Shown piece after piece: positions 8,735 to 18,225 of a DNA stretch of 64,000 nucleotides. How positions within the stretch are numbered: position 1 is the stretch's first letter; every line of letters begins with the position of its first letter. This stretch comes from Marinicella meishanensis. GTDB taxonomy: Bacteria; Pseudomonadota; Gammaproteobacteria; Xanthomonadales; Marinicellaceae. The DNA lies in contig NZ_JAIOUV010000001.1 of the NCBI RefSeq assembly GCF_019931145.1, positions 434,001 through 498,000 on the forward strand. Reading direction: 5' to 3'. The position numbers were made by a program, and so were the translations under genes. The notes below the pieces were generated by a model. The model searched no databases, was not told where the DNA came from, and saw only the letters and a list, made by a program, of their open reading frames with translations.

Positions 8735-10804
8735 CTAAAAATCATAATAAAAGGAAACGTGGTAGTTTCTGCCTGGGGCATCCAATCCCGACGCGTGTTC
8801 GCGGTATTTTTTGTCAAAAATGTTTTCCACACCCAGTCTCACCTGACCATTGATGCTGTGGCGCCAGGTGAAGTGCGTATCATATACCACAAAACCACCG
8901 GTGCCAAATGGATTGATGCGTGGGTCGGTCAAATCCCGGGCGCTCAAGCGGTCTTGGGTGTTGGCATAGCGCACCTGTGAGCGCACCACCCACTCATCAC
9001 TGAGGTCTTGTTGATAGCCAACCACCCCAAAGGCAGGTGGGATGCGGTCAGCCGGTCCTTCGCCATCGGTGGTTTCTTCGGTGCCGTGGGTGTAGGTTAA
9101 GTTGGTGAACAAATGGCCGCCGTTGTCGAAATAGTAATTCAGTTCAGCCTCCAAACCATAGATGTCCACCTCGTTGATGTTTTGCGATTGCACCACAGCC
9201 AAACCATCGTCAGTCACCGCACCGGTCTCCACCGAGGCGATCACGTCCTGATAGCGGGAGACGAAAGCCACCACTTCGGCTTGCCAGCCGTTGCCGGCGT
9301 GTTTGTAGCCCAGGTCCAAAGAGATCACCGATTCCGGTTCCAGATCCGGGTTGATGATGTTGAAGCGGTTGCCCGAACGTTCGCCGACTTGGCCCAAGTC
9401 AAAGATGTTGGGTGGTCTGAAACCGCGGCCGACATTGGCAAACAGGCGGTCCTGGTCATTCAGTCGGTACAGCCAGCTGGCATGCCAGGTCAAATCGGTC
9501 AGGCTCAGGCGGTCGTTGTCAATATCGGGGCTGTTGAGATCGATGTCGTAATCACTGAAACGCAGTCCGGTGGAAAACTCATGGTCACCCAGGTATTGGT
9601 GCCAATCGGCAAACACCGCGATTTGTCGCATGCTTGAGCCATCAGGATAACGCGGGTCTCGGGGCACTTCGGTGCCGTCTGCCAGCACCCGTTGGCGCGC
9701 GCTGGTGATGGTGTCGTGGTAGGTGTCAATGCCGTACACCAACATGCTTTCATCACTCATGGCGCGGTTCCAGTCAGCCTGAAAAGTGAACAAGTCACTG
9801 TGGTTTTGTTCGGTGTCGGTGCGGCTTTCTGACCGTGGCATGCTGAACCGGTTGTCGGTGATTTTCTGGAATGCCAGGTGGTAATTGGCCATGTCATACC
9901 AGCGGGTTGGTTCAGCAGTGGTGTGTTTCAAATGGGCAAATTGGCGCTCATTGGGTTGAAACAGGTAAACCGCTGATTCGGGTTCGGTCTCGCCAAAGCC
10001 AGCCACCAGATTATCCACCCGGGGCGTGGCCGGTTGGTGGGTGTATTGAATGTCAAACACCCAATGTGAGCTGTTGGAGGTGTTGAGCACCCATTTGTTG
10101 TTGAATGAGCGGGCGGTGTAAGCGGTGAAAGGAATGGTTTGGCCAGAACCGGTGGTGCGTTGGCCAATGTCTTGGTAGCTGAGGCCAAAGGTGCTGGCGA
10201 TTTTGTTGTTGCCAATGTCACCACCGACATGTGAAATCCATTTTTCATCGGCACTGTCCCAGGAGCTGAATACCTGACCGGTCATTTCCCAGTCTGGGCT
10301 GTAAAATTCGGGGGTGTGGGTCAGGACATTGACCACACCACCCAATGCATCACCACCGTACAGCACCGAACTGGGGCCTCTGACCACTTCAATCTGTGAG
10401 GTCATGAAGGAATCCACCAAGGCCAGGTATTGATTTGGCGCGTTGCGGAAGAAGGCGGTGTTGACCCGCATGCCATCGACCAAATGCACATTGCCTGAAC
10501 CTTTCAAACCACGGATGAAAGGGATGCCTTGACCCGGGGTGGTTTGTTGGATGTAAACGCCGGATTCCTGGCGCAACAAATCGGGCAACAAGGTGTTGGG
10601 TTTGTTCTTGATTTCATCGCGGGTCACCACCGACACGGCCACAGCACTGTCGTTGGTGGTGGTGGCGGTTTTGCTGGCGGTGACTTGCAGCGGTGCCAGG
10701 TTTTCGATCTGGTCCTCATCCGGTGCGGGCGTGTGGGTCTCGGGGTTGTCTTGCACCCCCCAGCTGGAGCCAGTCACAAACAACAAAAGGTAACGAAATT
10801 TCAT
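8735..10804 (-). CDS. TonB-dependent outer-membrane receptor
   Basis: A 689-residue outer-membrane receptor. The start is set at the ATG at 10804, which opens a signal-like stretch (MKFRYLLLFVTGSSWG); a TTG six codons upstream is less likely. The plug domain runs from about residue 35 to 160 and shows a TonB-box-like PLQVTAS, then PFIRGLKGSGNVHLVDGMRV and QIEVVRGPSSVLYGGDALGG, all typical of plug domains. The C-terminal barrel ends NYHVSFYYDF with terminal Phe, the Bam recognition signal. The plug resembles receptors of the haem/haemoglobin and siderophore groups, but substrate assignment is uncertain. A candidate promoter lies 28 bases upstream. Confidence 0.92.
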   Translation of the reverse strand: MKFRYLLLFVTGSSWGVQDNPETHTPAPDEDQIENLAPLQVTASKTATTTNDSAVAVSVVTRDEIKNKPNTLLPDLLRQESGVYIQQTTPGQGIPFIRGLKGSGNVHLVDGMRVNTAFFRNAPNQYLALVDSFMTSQIEVVRGPSSVLYGGDALGGVVNVLTHTPEFYSPDWEMTGQVFSSWDSADEKWISHVGGDIGNNKIASTFGLSYQDIGQRTTGSGQTIPFTAYTARSFNNKWVLNTSNSSHWVFDIQYTHQPATPRVDNLVAGFGETEPESAVYLFQPNERQFAHLKHTTAEPTRWYDMANYHLAFQKITDNRFSMPRSESRTDTEQNHSDLFTFQADWNRAMSDESMLVYGIDTYHDTITSARQRVLADGTEVPRDPRYPDGSSMRQIAVFADWHQYLGDHEFSTGLRFSDYDIDLNSPDIDNDRLSLTDLTWHASWLYRLNDQDRLFANVGRGFRPPNIFDLGQVGERSGNRFNIINPDLEPESVISLDLGYKHAGNGWQAEVVAFVSRYQDVIASVETGAVTDDGLAVVQSQNINEVDIYGLEAELNYYFDNGGHLFTNLTYTHGTEETTDGEGPADRIPPAFGVVGYQQDLSDEWVVRSQVRYANTQDRLSARDLTDPRINPFGTGGFVVYDTHFTWRHSINGQVRLGVENIFDKKYREHASGLDAPGRNYHVSFYYDF

Positions 10805-10831
10805 CAGGTATTTTGCGGTCAAAGGGAGGGT

Positions 10832-10860
10832 AATTTACTATGGGAGAATGGCAATATCAA
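10832..10860 (-). promoter_or_regulatory. Candidate sigma70 promoter for the TonB-receptor gene
   Basis: Minus-strand -35 TTGATA (10860-10855) and -10 TAAATT (10837-10832), 17 bases apart. The -10 is 28 bases upstream of the chosen ATG at 10804. No convincing Fur-box palindrome was seen in the 143-base gap. Confidence 0.45.
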
Positions 10861-10947
10861 CCAACCAAAGGTAATCATTTGCCGCCTAATGAAAACAGGG
10901 CAGTTATCTGAACAGAAGCTGAACGAAACCGGGTTGGGCGGTCGGTT

Positions 10948-13602
10948 TCAGGCGGTTTCTTGCAGTTGTTTTTGGTACTTCCTGATCTCGTTCACCGTCA
11001 ACACATAAGCCTTGCGGGCATTTTGGATGTTGTCGATCACTTCCTGCTCCAGTTCTTCAATGGCAGCGGCTTCCACTTTCTTGCAATAATGGCTGAAGCC
11101 GGTGGCGCCGATGTTGGCCCCGGTCGACTTCAAAGTGTGGGCGATTTGTCGGGCGGCGGCAAAATCTTGGGTTTGGTTGAAGGTGTTGAGTTGGTTCAAC
11201 ATACCGGGAGATTCTTGTTGGAACAAATCCAACAAGGAATTGGTTTCATCGCCCATGAAGGAGCGGATTTCAGACAAGGCCCGGGTGCTGAGCCACTTGG
11301 AATTGACCTTGTCGTTGGCCATGGGCTTTGGGCTTTGTTCTTGATCGGTGCCTTTGGGGGCCGATTTTTGTGCCGCCAATGGGTCCCATTTTTTCAGGGT
11401 TTTTTCCAAAATGTAGCGGTTCAGTGGTTTGGACATGTAGTCGTCCATCCCCGCATCCAAACATTTTTCTTTGTCGCCCAGCATGGCATTGGCCGTCATG
11501 GCAATGATCGGTGTGTGGTTGAGGTTGTTGTTGGCTTCGTATTTGCGAATGCGCTTGGTGCAGAAGTAGCCGTCCATCACCGGCATCTGACAATCCATCA
11601 ATATCAAACGGTAGCGGGTTTTCTTGGCCTTATTCAGGGCCACCATGCCGTTTTCTGCAACATCAAAGGGGAAGCCGATGTAGTCAATCAGCTTTTGTGC
11701 CACCTTGAGGTTCACTTCATTGTCCTCAACCAACAAAATGGTGTCTGAAATGTCGCTGACATCCACCGGTTCTTTGGCGGCCGGTGCGGCTTCTTCCGCA
11801 GGATCTTTGGCCTCGGTTTCATACGATTCGTCATCACTGTCAGGGGCTTCGTCCAGCTCCATAACTTCTTCGGGATAATAGCGCCGTTCAAATTCGCCTA
11901 TGACCAGTTCAATTTCCTTGTCAGGGTGCATGATCTGGATGTTTTTGTATTGTTTGATGCCAGCGATGTGCCCACCGGTGGTGATGGCACAGATCCAGAC
12001 ATCATCCAACTCACCTTTTTCAACCAACAACAATATTTGTCGCAGGGTTTTGGCATTGGTGTCGAAATCAATGAACAGCAAGGTGGTTTTGCCATCCTGG
12101 ATGCCGCGGGCGGCTTGAATTCGAGACAAGGCATGTTGGTAGTTCAACGACGTTTGTACCGGTAACAGGGCTTTTTCCAAGGAGGCTTGAATGCGTTTGA
12201 ACAACACCGGGTTGGTGTTCAACAACACCGCCTGATGTTGGTGGACTTCGGTGCCACCGTGCAAGGCATCACCGGCCGATTTGGTGAACGGAATTTCAAA
12301 CCAAAAGGTGCTGCCCACCCCTTTTTTCGATTCCACACCCATTTGTCCTTTGAGCAATTCAACGATTTTTTTGCTGATGGCCAAGCCCAATCCGGTGCCG
12401 CCGAATTTGCGGGTCGATGAATTGTCCCCTTGGGTGAAAGCGTTGAACAATTTTTCCACTTGATCCGGTGCGATGCCGATGCCTTGGTCTTTGACCGAAA
12501 AACGAATCAATTCCTTGGTGGTGAAGTTTTTGACCTTCTTCACATCGACCTTGATTTTGCCATGGTCGGAAAACTTGATGGCATTGGAAAGGATGTTGGT
12601 CAACACCTGTCGGACCCGAATTGGATCACCGCGCAACAGGGGATTGATCTGGTCATCGATGTTGACCGAAATTTCCAGGCCTTTGCGTTCGGCCGATGAG
12701 CCCAATGAATCCAGCACTTCTTCCACCACCTTGCGCACCTTCAGACCGGTGACTTCGGTGGTCAGTTTACCCGCTTCAACTTTGGAGTAATCCAGCAAGT
12801 CGTCGATCAACTTCTGCATTTGGGTGGCTGAGGTGTGGGCGGTGGTCAAATAATCTTTTTGGAAGGCATTCAACTCCGTGTCCATAACGATGTCAATCAA
12901 CGGCACGATGCCATTCAATGGGGTGCGGATTTCGTGGCTCATGGTGGCCAGGAACTCCATTTTGGCCATTTCTGCTGCCGACAAGTCGACCTGCAGGTTT
13001 TTGATTTGTTCTTTCAACACTTTAATTTCGTGTAAAGCGTCTTCGGCTTTTTTCACTTGCTTGGCCAGGCTGGCTGGCAAGGGTTCGTTCTTTTTCCGTT
13101 GTTCTTTATCCGGTCGCAATAACCAGCGAGTGGCGGTCACCATAAAGGCCGCAGTGATCAACAGCAACAAGGCGAACACCAAAGGATGGGATAAGCCCAA
13201 CTGATTGGCTGGTTGCAACAGCAGCAAGGCCAACACACTGAGCACCGGTAAACCCAAGGCCATGGCGGTCTTTTCCAGGTTCAAATCGCTGAACAGCAAC
13301 ACCCCGGTCACCCAGGTCATCAACAAAGCCACGAACAGCGGCACATGCACCGGATCAATCAGCCAAAACCCCAAAGACAACCACAAACTGCCCACCACCG
13401 GCACGATCCAATTAACTTTGTTGGCAAAGTCTTCATCAAAACGGTCTTTGATGACTGGAAAGGTGTAGCCCCAACCGGCTGCCATGGTGATCACCAACAG
13501 CAACAAGGGAATTGATAATTGGGCGCCTTCGACCCATGCCAACAGAAACATCAGCAATGTCAGCACGCTCAGCAGCAATTTTTTGTTTTTTAACTCACCC
13601 AT
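10948..13602 (-). CDS. Hybrid sensor histidine kinase with receiver and HPt domains
   Basis: An 884-residue inner-membrane phosphorelay kinase of the BarA/ArcB-like tripartite type. About five hydrophobic segments fill residues 8-160 with no large periplasmic sensor loop, so it probably senses within or through the membrane. A short coiled coil precedes HisKA with phospho-accepting His223 (SHEIRTPLNG). The HATPase domain shows N, G1 (DQGIGIAPDQ) and G2 (GGTGLGLAISKK) boxes. Residues about 454-570 look like a degenerate receiver. A true receiver (ILLVEDNEVN) has Asp670 in MDCQMPVMDG, and the HPt domain has His822 in AHTLKSTGAN. No response regulator gene is adjacent, so the output partner is elsewhere. 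The ATG at 13602 starts the first hydrophobic region. Confidence 0.93.
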   Translation of the reverse strand: MGELKNKKLLLSVLTLLMFLLAWVEGAQLSIPLLLLVITMAAGWGYTFPVIKDRFDEDFANKVNWIVPVVGSLWLSLGFWLIDPVHVPLFVALLMTWVTGVLLFSDLNLEKTAMALGLPVLSVLALLLLQPANQLGLSHPLVFALLLLITAAFMVTATRWLLRPDKEQRKKNEPLPASLAKQVKKAEDALHEIKVLKEQIKNLQVDLSAAEMAKMEFLATMSHEIRTPLNGIVPLIDIVMDTELNAFQKDYLTTAHTSATQMQKLIDDLLDYSKVEAGKLTTEVTGLKVRKVVEEVLDSLGSSAERKGLEISVNIDDQINPLLRGDPIRVRQVLTNILSNAIKFSDHGKIKVDVKKVKNFTTKELIRFSVKDQGIGIAPDQVEKLFNAFTQGDNSSTRKFGGTGLGLAISKKIVELLKGQMGVESKKGVGSTFWFEIPFTKSAGDALHGGTEVHQHQAVLLNTNPVLFKRIQASLEKALLPVQTSLNYQHALSRIQAARGIQDGKTTLLFIDFDTNAKTLRQILLLVEKGELDDVWICAITTGGHIAGIKQYKNIQIMHPDKEIELVIGEFERRYYPEEVMELDEAPDSDDESYETEAKDPAEEAAPAAKEPVDVSDISDTILLVEDNEVNLKVAQKLIDYIGFPFDVAENGMVALNKAKKTRYRLILMDCQMPVMDGYFCTKRIRKYEANNNLNHTPIIAMTANAMLGDKEKCLDAGMDDYMSKPLNRYILEKTLKKWDPLAAQKSAPKGTDQEQSPKPMANDKVNSKWLSTRALSEIRSFMGDETNSLLDLFQQESPGMLNQLNTFNQTQDFAAARQIAHTLKSTGANIGATGFSHYCKKVEAAAIEELEQEVIDNIQNARKAYVLTVNEIRKYQKQLQETA

Positions 13603-13699
13603 CTCATCCTACCCTCTGATTCTCTGGCTGGTTCGGGAAGTGGCCAGCCACCGCACACAGCGGCATGTGTTGTGTGTTTTTTAGGTGTCAAGGTATATG

Positions 13700-13728
13700 A
13701 TTGTAGCCAAATATCAATCAGGTCTAAA
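13700..13728 (-). promoter_or_regulatory. Candidate promoter for the hybrid kinase gene
   Basis: Minus-strand -35 TTTAGA (13728-13723) and -10 TACAAT (13705-13700) with a 17-base spacer, about 98 bases before the ATG at 13602. The rest of the 190-base gap 13603-13792 shows no gene. Confidence 0.4.
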
Positions 13729-13792
13729 GTTTTTTTTAACCACATTTCAAGGAATGTGACCTAATTGGTTGAATCCGGGTGCTTTTTTGGGC

Positions 13793-16700
13793 TCAAACAC
13801 CACCTTTGTTCGGCATCAAATCGGCAATGGTGTTTTTCGCGGCTGCAAAAGAAAACCACTTTTCAACGTTTTCCAGGCCGCCTTTGGACAATTGTTCCCA
13901 CAGCGTTTGCGATTGGTAAAGCTCGGTCACCGCTGCGGCAAAAGCCGCGGCGTCATCAGCCATCATCACGTCATGGCGGTGTTGGGTATACATGCCTTCC
14001 ACGGCCACATGGGTGCCGACCACGGGTTGACCATAACTCATGCTCATGTTCACTTTGCCTTTGACCCCGGCGCCAAAGCGCAAGGGTGCCACGGCCAATC
14101 TGATGCCGCGCATCAGCGGTTCAATGTCAGCCACAAAGCCGTGAAACTCCACATTGGGGTGGTCGCCGAGTTGCACGACTTCGGGTGGTGCTTTGGAGCC
14201 AATGATGTGCAGTTTCAAGGCTGGAATTGACTGACAAATGGTGGGCAGAATGTCTTCAACAAACCACAAAATACCGTCGACATTGGGGGTGTGTTGGTAA
14301 CCACCTATGAACATGATGTCGCGGCTTTGTTCATACCCCACATGACCCCCATGGATGGCATGGATGTTGGACAACACCGCCACCTCGATGTCGGGGTTTT
14401 CTTCGTGCATCACTTGTTTTTCATAGGGGCTGACCACCAGGGTCAAATCACAAGCTTGGGCCACGGCGTATTCTTTTTGTTTGGTGGTGGCCGCCGCTTT
14501 GACCGCCGCTGCATCGCCCGCCATTTCCGCCATGCGCCCTTCGCGCAGGTAATGCAGGTCCACCGTGTCAAACCAGATTTGGGCTTTGGGGCAGTAGCTG
14601 CGAATCATCGGCATCACCGGTTCTGCCACATAGTAACGGCTGAGGATCACCAAATCGTAATACCGGCCTTTGGCTTGTAAATAATCCACCGCAGAGCCGT
14701 ATTTGGGGGCATAGATACAGGCCACGCCCAGCCTTTGCAGGTCTTGGGTGTAGGCATCAAAAAAGGCCATGTTCTCCGGCATGAAGCTGACGTGATGGCC
14801 CAATTCCGAATAGATTTGCATCAGGTTCATCATGCGCAAGGAACCCGAATCCTGGTCCGGCGTGGGGGTGCAGGCATCCAGGATCAACACCCGGGGTGGC
14901 TGCTGTTGAAAACGGGCCAGTTCAATGTCGGTGCCCGGTTGGGGTTGTTGGGACAGGGCCGTTGCCCATTTGTCGAGGAATTTTTGTTGGTTGATGACCT
15001 GGTATTTTTTGGTCCCTGAGTTGAGGTCGGTGCCCGAAGAAATGCCTTCGAAGTGGATCACCCGACTGAGGGGTTGGTAATAGACTTTCAAGCCGGCTTG
15101 GCGCACGGCAAAAGCCAAGTCGGTGTCCTCATAGTAAGCCGGTTTGTAGCGTTGATCAAACCGACCCAGCTGTTCAAACAAGTCCCGGCTGATCATGATG
15201 CTGGCACCACTGATGTAGCTCACTTCGCGCAGGTGTTGGTATTCCGGCGCATCGGGAGAGTCCAGCCGCCCATAGTTCCAGCCAGAGGCGTCACTGAAGA
15301 CGATGCCGCCGGCTTCTTGCAAACGGCCATCTGGATACAACAGCTGGCTGCCGACCAGTCCGGCCTGTGGTTGTGCGGCAAAGGTTTTGACCAGGTTGTC
15401 CAACCAACCATCGAGCACCTCGGTGTCATTGTTCAAAAACAACACATACTGGCCTGCAGCCATGGCCGCGCCGGTGTTACAAGCTTCGATGAAGCCGCCA
15501 TTTTCGGCTTGTCGGTGGTAGCGAATGCCGTCGATTTGTGGGCAGGCTGTGGCGGTTTCATCACTGGAACAATCATCCACCACAATCACTTCAAATGGTG
15601 TTTCATCGGCCAGTCGCGACAGGGATTGCAAGCAGTGATTGGTGTGTTGAAAGTGGTTGTAAACCGGGATCACCACACTGACCACAGGTTGTTCGGCGCG
15701 CGGCACACTGAAGGGCTGAAAGTCCTGTGGCAAGTTGTGGGCCGTGACTGGAACCGCAGCGGGCGGTTTTTTAAGCTTGTTTTTGGCCAGTTGCGCGGTT
15801 TGTTTGAGACCGCGGGTTTTGAGGCTGTTGATCACCCGACGGGGCAATGATCGCAGCTGTTTGAAACGGAATTTCACGGCGTTGCGTTTGTGTCTGGCAT
15901 AGGTGGTGAAGCGCCGCAATGGGGCGGTGTACCGCCAGGATCGGCTGTTGAGGGTCTCTTGCAGTTGGCCCTGAATCGTGCTGTTTGCAGCGTGCAATTG
16001 GTCGATTTGTTGGTCCAAATGTTGGTTGTGCGTGCGGGCTTCTTGCAGTTCCTGTTGCAAGCCATTGATTTCGCCTTTGAAGGCATTGACCGCCTGTTCC
16101 AACTGTTGGATGGCTTCGGTTTGTTCGGTGGTGACCTGGGTTAAATGGTCGTTTTGTGTGCGTTCGAGCGCCAGATTTTCGGTCAGGTGTTGGTTGTGCT
16201 CGTCCAATTGTTCGGCCCAGCTGATCTTGGTGGACAAATCTTGTTCCAGTGACCCAATGCGTTGCTTTTGTTGGGCCACATCGAGCCGGCTTTGGCCCCA
16301 AAGTGCGGTTTTGGCCGCTGGGTCCAACAACCCGATGCTGTGGTACTCAGGCGATTTGGGAGCCAAATCTTTGAGCAAGTTCTGATAGGCCAAGACCACG
16401 GTATCGGTGGTCGGTAAGGTGGTTTGTAAAGCCTGTTGGTGGACCCGTTCCAAGGCGTCAGGTTGTGTGCTCAGGGTTTGGATCTTGTCGACCATGGCCG
16501 TGGCCTCTGCGGGTACCAACCAACCGTTGTGATCGTCTTCAATGCGGCTGACAAAAGCGCCCACTGCGGTGGCCAACACCGGCACCCCCAGGCTCAGTAA
16601 TTCAGACAGGGTGTAGCTGAAGGTTTCAGCAGTGATGGAAGTCAGCAACGCCAATTGCGGTGACAGCTCATTGACCAAGCGACCCAGGTCAGCCATGTCG

Positions 16701-18139
16701 TATTGTTCGATCACTTGGGTGTTGGGCAAATCGGCCATCAGCTTGCCATGCTTGCCGGCACCCAACAAGATGAATTGCCAGTGCAAGGCATCGGCCAGTT
16801 GGTCCACACATTGGCGCAACAAGGCCTCTCCTTTGGGTTGGCTGATGCGACCCAACACCAATATTTTGAAGGGTTTGGCCGTGGCTTGGTACCGGATTGC
16901 CGGCAATTCGGTCGCGGCGTGGGGGATGATCTGGGTTTTGGCAAAACTGCTGGCATGGGGCAGTTTCAGGTGGTTGGTTTTGACCGACACATCCGGTGCG
17001 ATGACGGTCACATTGCTGGCCGCCAAACAGTCGTTGTGGGCCTGTTGCCAGTGATCCAAGGTGTCGCGGTCTATGCGGCCAAAGGGTTCATCGGCGCTGC
17101 GGTCCATAGCCAGTTGCAGGTCGTCTTCGGTCACCTTGGCTTGATCCAACTGGGCATTGAGGCTGGGCCAATGGGGAAAATAATCGTGCAACACCCGCCA
17201 GGTTGGTAGGCCGGTGCGCAAACAGTCCATGGCATGGCCAATCAAGGACGACACCACCACCAAATCCACCGAGTACCGCGACACCAAGTGACGCATCATT
17301 TGCGCGTATTCTGGGTGCTCGGTGGCGGTGGCGGCGATCGGATCACTGAAGTGAAACTCTTGCACCAGCAGGCCATCGGTGTGGCCCCAATACAGCAAAC
17401 AGCGTTCGCCTTGGCGCTGCCGAAAAAACTCGCCGGCGCTGATGAGCACCCAATGGTTGAATTCTGGGTGGTTGTTGATGAAATCATTGGTCCAGCGATG
17501 CACCCCGCCACCCCAGTCCATGACCACATGCAACACGGTGTTGGTGGGGTCCAGTCCGGGATAGCCAGCCGCTCCATGGTCAACGGCCCAATTGGCCAAA
17601 GCCGCTTGCACCGCGGCCAGCGGATGGGCCGGTAAGGGGTGTTGGTCACCGACGTCAATGGCTTCCGGGGGTGACAATGGGCCTTTGGCCGGTGGCACAT
17701 CAAGCACCAGGTTGTTCACCGCCACCGACCAGCCAGGGCTTGCCATGGCGGCCTTGTGACGCCAGGCCATGCCATGGGGGTTGGTCACCTGGATGCTGAA
17801 AAAGCCCGGATCTTGCAGCAAGTAAATGGCCTGGTCCAGGCTTGGCAAGTCGCCGGCAAAAGGGTGCCGGATGGGAGACAGCTCCGGGTGTTGTAAGCTC
17901 AGGGCTGAAACCTGGTTCACCTCGGGATTGTCCAGCAGCGGTTGACACAAGCGGGTCAGCCAATGGGGCGGTAAGACAGCCTGCTCATTGACCAGCACCA
18001 CCATGCGGTCGGCCGGCACCTGTTGTTCAATCAGCTGCCTCAGGTCATCATTGAATGAAGGCAGGGTGCTGTACAACGCAAAATCAGACTGCTGATCCTG
18101 TTGGCTGTTGTAATGAACGATGTGAACATTTTTTGGCAT
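13793..18139 (-). CDS. Giant multi-domain glycosyltransferase (GT-B, GT2, GT-B)
   Basis: A 1448-residue cytoplasmic protein combining several sugar-transfer modules. Residues 1-190 look like a degenerate GT2-type fold without DxD. About 210-590 is a GT4-like GT-B domain (ILVLGRISQPKGE near 422; ETFSYTLSELLSLGVPVLA near 508). About 613-730 is a Gln/Glu-rich coiled coil. About 818-1045 is a GT2 domain (VSVVIPVYNH; VVDDCSSDET; DxD-like NNDTEV near 903). About 1083-1448 is a second GT4-like domain (RVLILDACTPTPDQDSGSLR; VDGILWFVEDILP; RFGAGVKGK). Such fused enzymes assemble O-antigen or capsule repeat units. It is separate from the cluster at 26-38 kb but likely related in role. No signal peptide or membrane segment. 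The start ATG at 18139 is the only good one. Confidence 0.85.
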   Translation of the reverse strand: MPKNVHIVHYNSQQDQQSDFALYSTLPSFNDDLRQLIEQQVPADRMVVLVNEQAVLPPHWLTRLCQPLLDNPEVNQVSALSLQHPELSPIRHPFAGDLPSLDQAIYLLQDPGFFSIQVTNPHGMAWRHKAAMASPGWSVAVNNLVLDVPPAKGPLSPPEAIDVGDQHPLPAHPLAAVQAALANWAVDHGAAGYPGLDPTNTVLHVVMDWGGGVHRWTNDFINNHPEFNHWVLISAGEFFRQRQGERCLLYWGHTDGLLVQEFHFSDPIAATATEHPEYAQMMRHLVSRYSVDLVVVSSLIGHAMDCLRTGLPTWRVLHDYFPHWPSLNAQLDQAKVTEDDLQLAMDRSADEPFGRIDRDTLDHWQQAHNDCLAASNVTVIAPDVSVKTNHLKLPHASSFAKTQIIPHAATELPAIRYQATAKPFKILVLGRISQPKGEALLRQCVDQLADALHWQFILLGAGKHGKLMADLPNTQVIEQYDMADLGRLVNELSPQLALLTSITAETFSYTLSELLSLGVPVLATAVGAFVSRIEDDHNGWLVPAEATAMVDKIQTLSTQPDALERVHQQALQTTLPTTDTVVLAYQNLLKDLAPKSPEYHSIGLLDPAAKTALWGQSRLDVAQQKQRIGSLEQDLSTKISWAEQLDEHNQHLTENLALERTQNDHLTQVTTEQTEAIQQLEQAVNAFKGEINGLQQELQEARTHNQHLDQQIDQLHAANSTIQGQLQETLNSRSWRYTAPLRRFTTYARHKRNAVKFRFKQLRSLPRRVINSLKTRGLKQTAQLAKNKLKKPPAAVPVTAHNLPQDFQPFSVPRAEQPVVSVVIPVYNHFQHTNHCLQSLSRLADETPFEVIVVDDCSSDETATACPQIDGIRYHRQAENGGFIEACNTGAAMAAGQYVLFLNNDTEVLDGWLDNLVKTFAAQPQAGLVGSQLLYPDGRLQEAGGIVFSDASGWNYGRLDSPDAPEYQHLREVSYISGASIMISRDLFEQLGRFDQRYKPAYYEDTDLAFAVRQAGLKVYYQPLSRVIHFEGISSGTDLNSGTKKYQVINQQKFLDKWATALSQQPQPGTDIELARFQQQPPRVLILDACTPTPDQDSGSLRMMNLMQIYSELGHHVSFMPENMAFFDAYTQDLQRLGVACIYAPKYGSAVDYLQAKGRYYDLVILSRYYVAEPVMPMIRSYCPKAQIWFDTVDLHYLREGRMAEMAGDAAAVKAAATTKQKEYAVAQACDLTLVVSPYEKQVMHEENPDIEVAVLSNIHAIHGGHVGYEQSRDIMFIGGYQHTPNVDGILWFVEDILPTICQSIPALKLHIIGSKAPPEVVQLGDHPNVEFHGFVADIEPLMRGIRLAVAPLRFGAGVKGKVNMSMSYGQPVVGTHVAVEGMYTQHRHDVMMADDAAAFAAAVTELYQSQTLWEQLSKGGLENVEKWFSFAAAKNTIADLMPNKGGV

Positions 18140-18225
18140 CCGCGCATTCTACCAAAATTCATCCCCCCCCGGGCTGTCTAATGCAGTCGGTTGCTGCCAC
18201 CGATCATGGGCCGCGGCGCGGTGAA

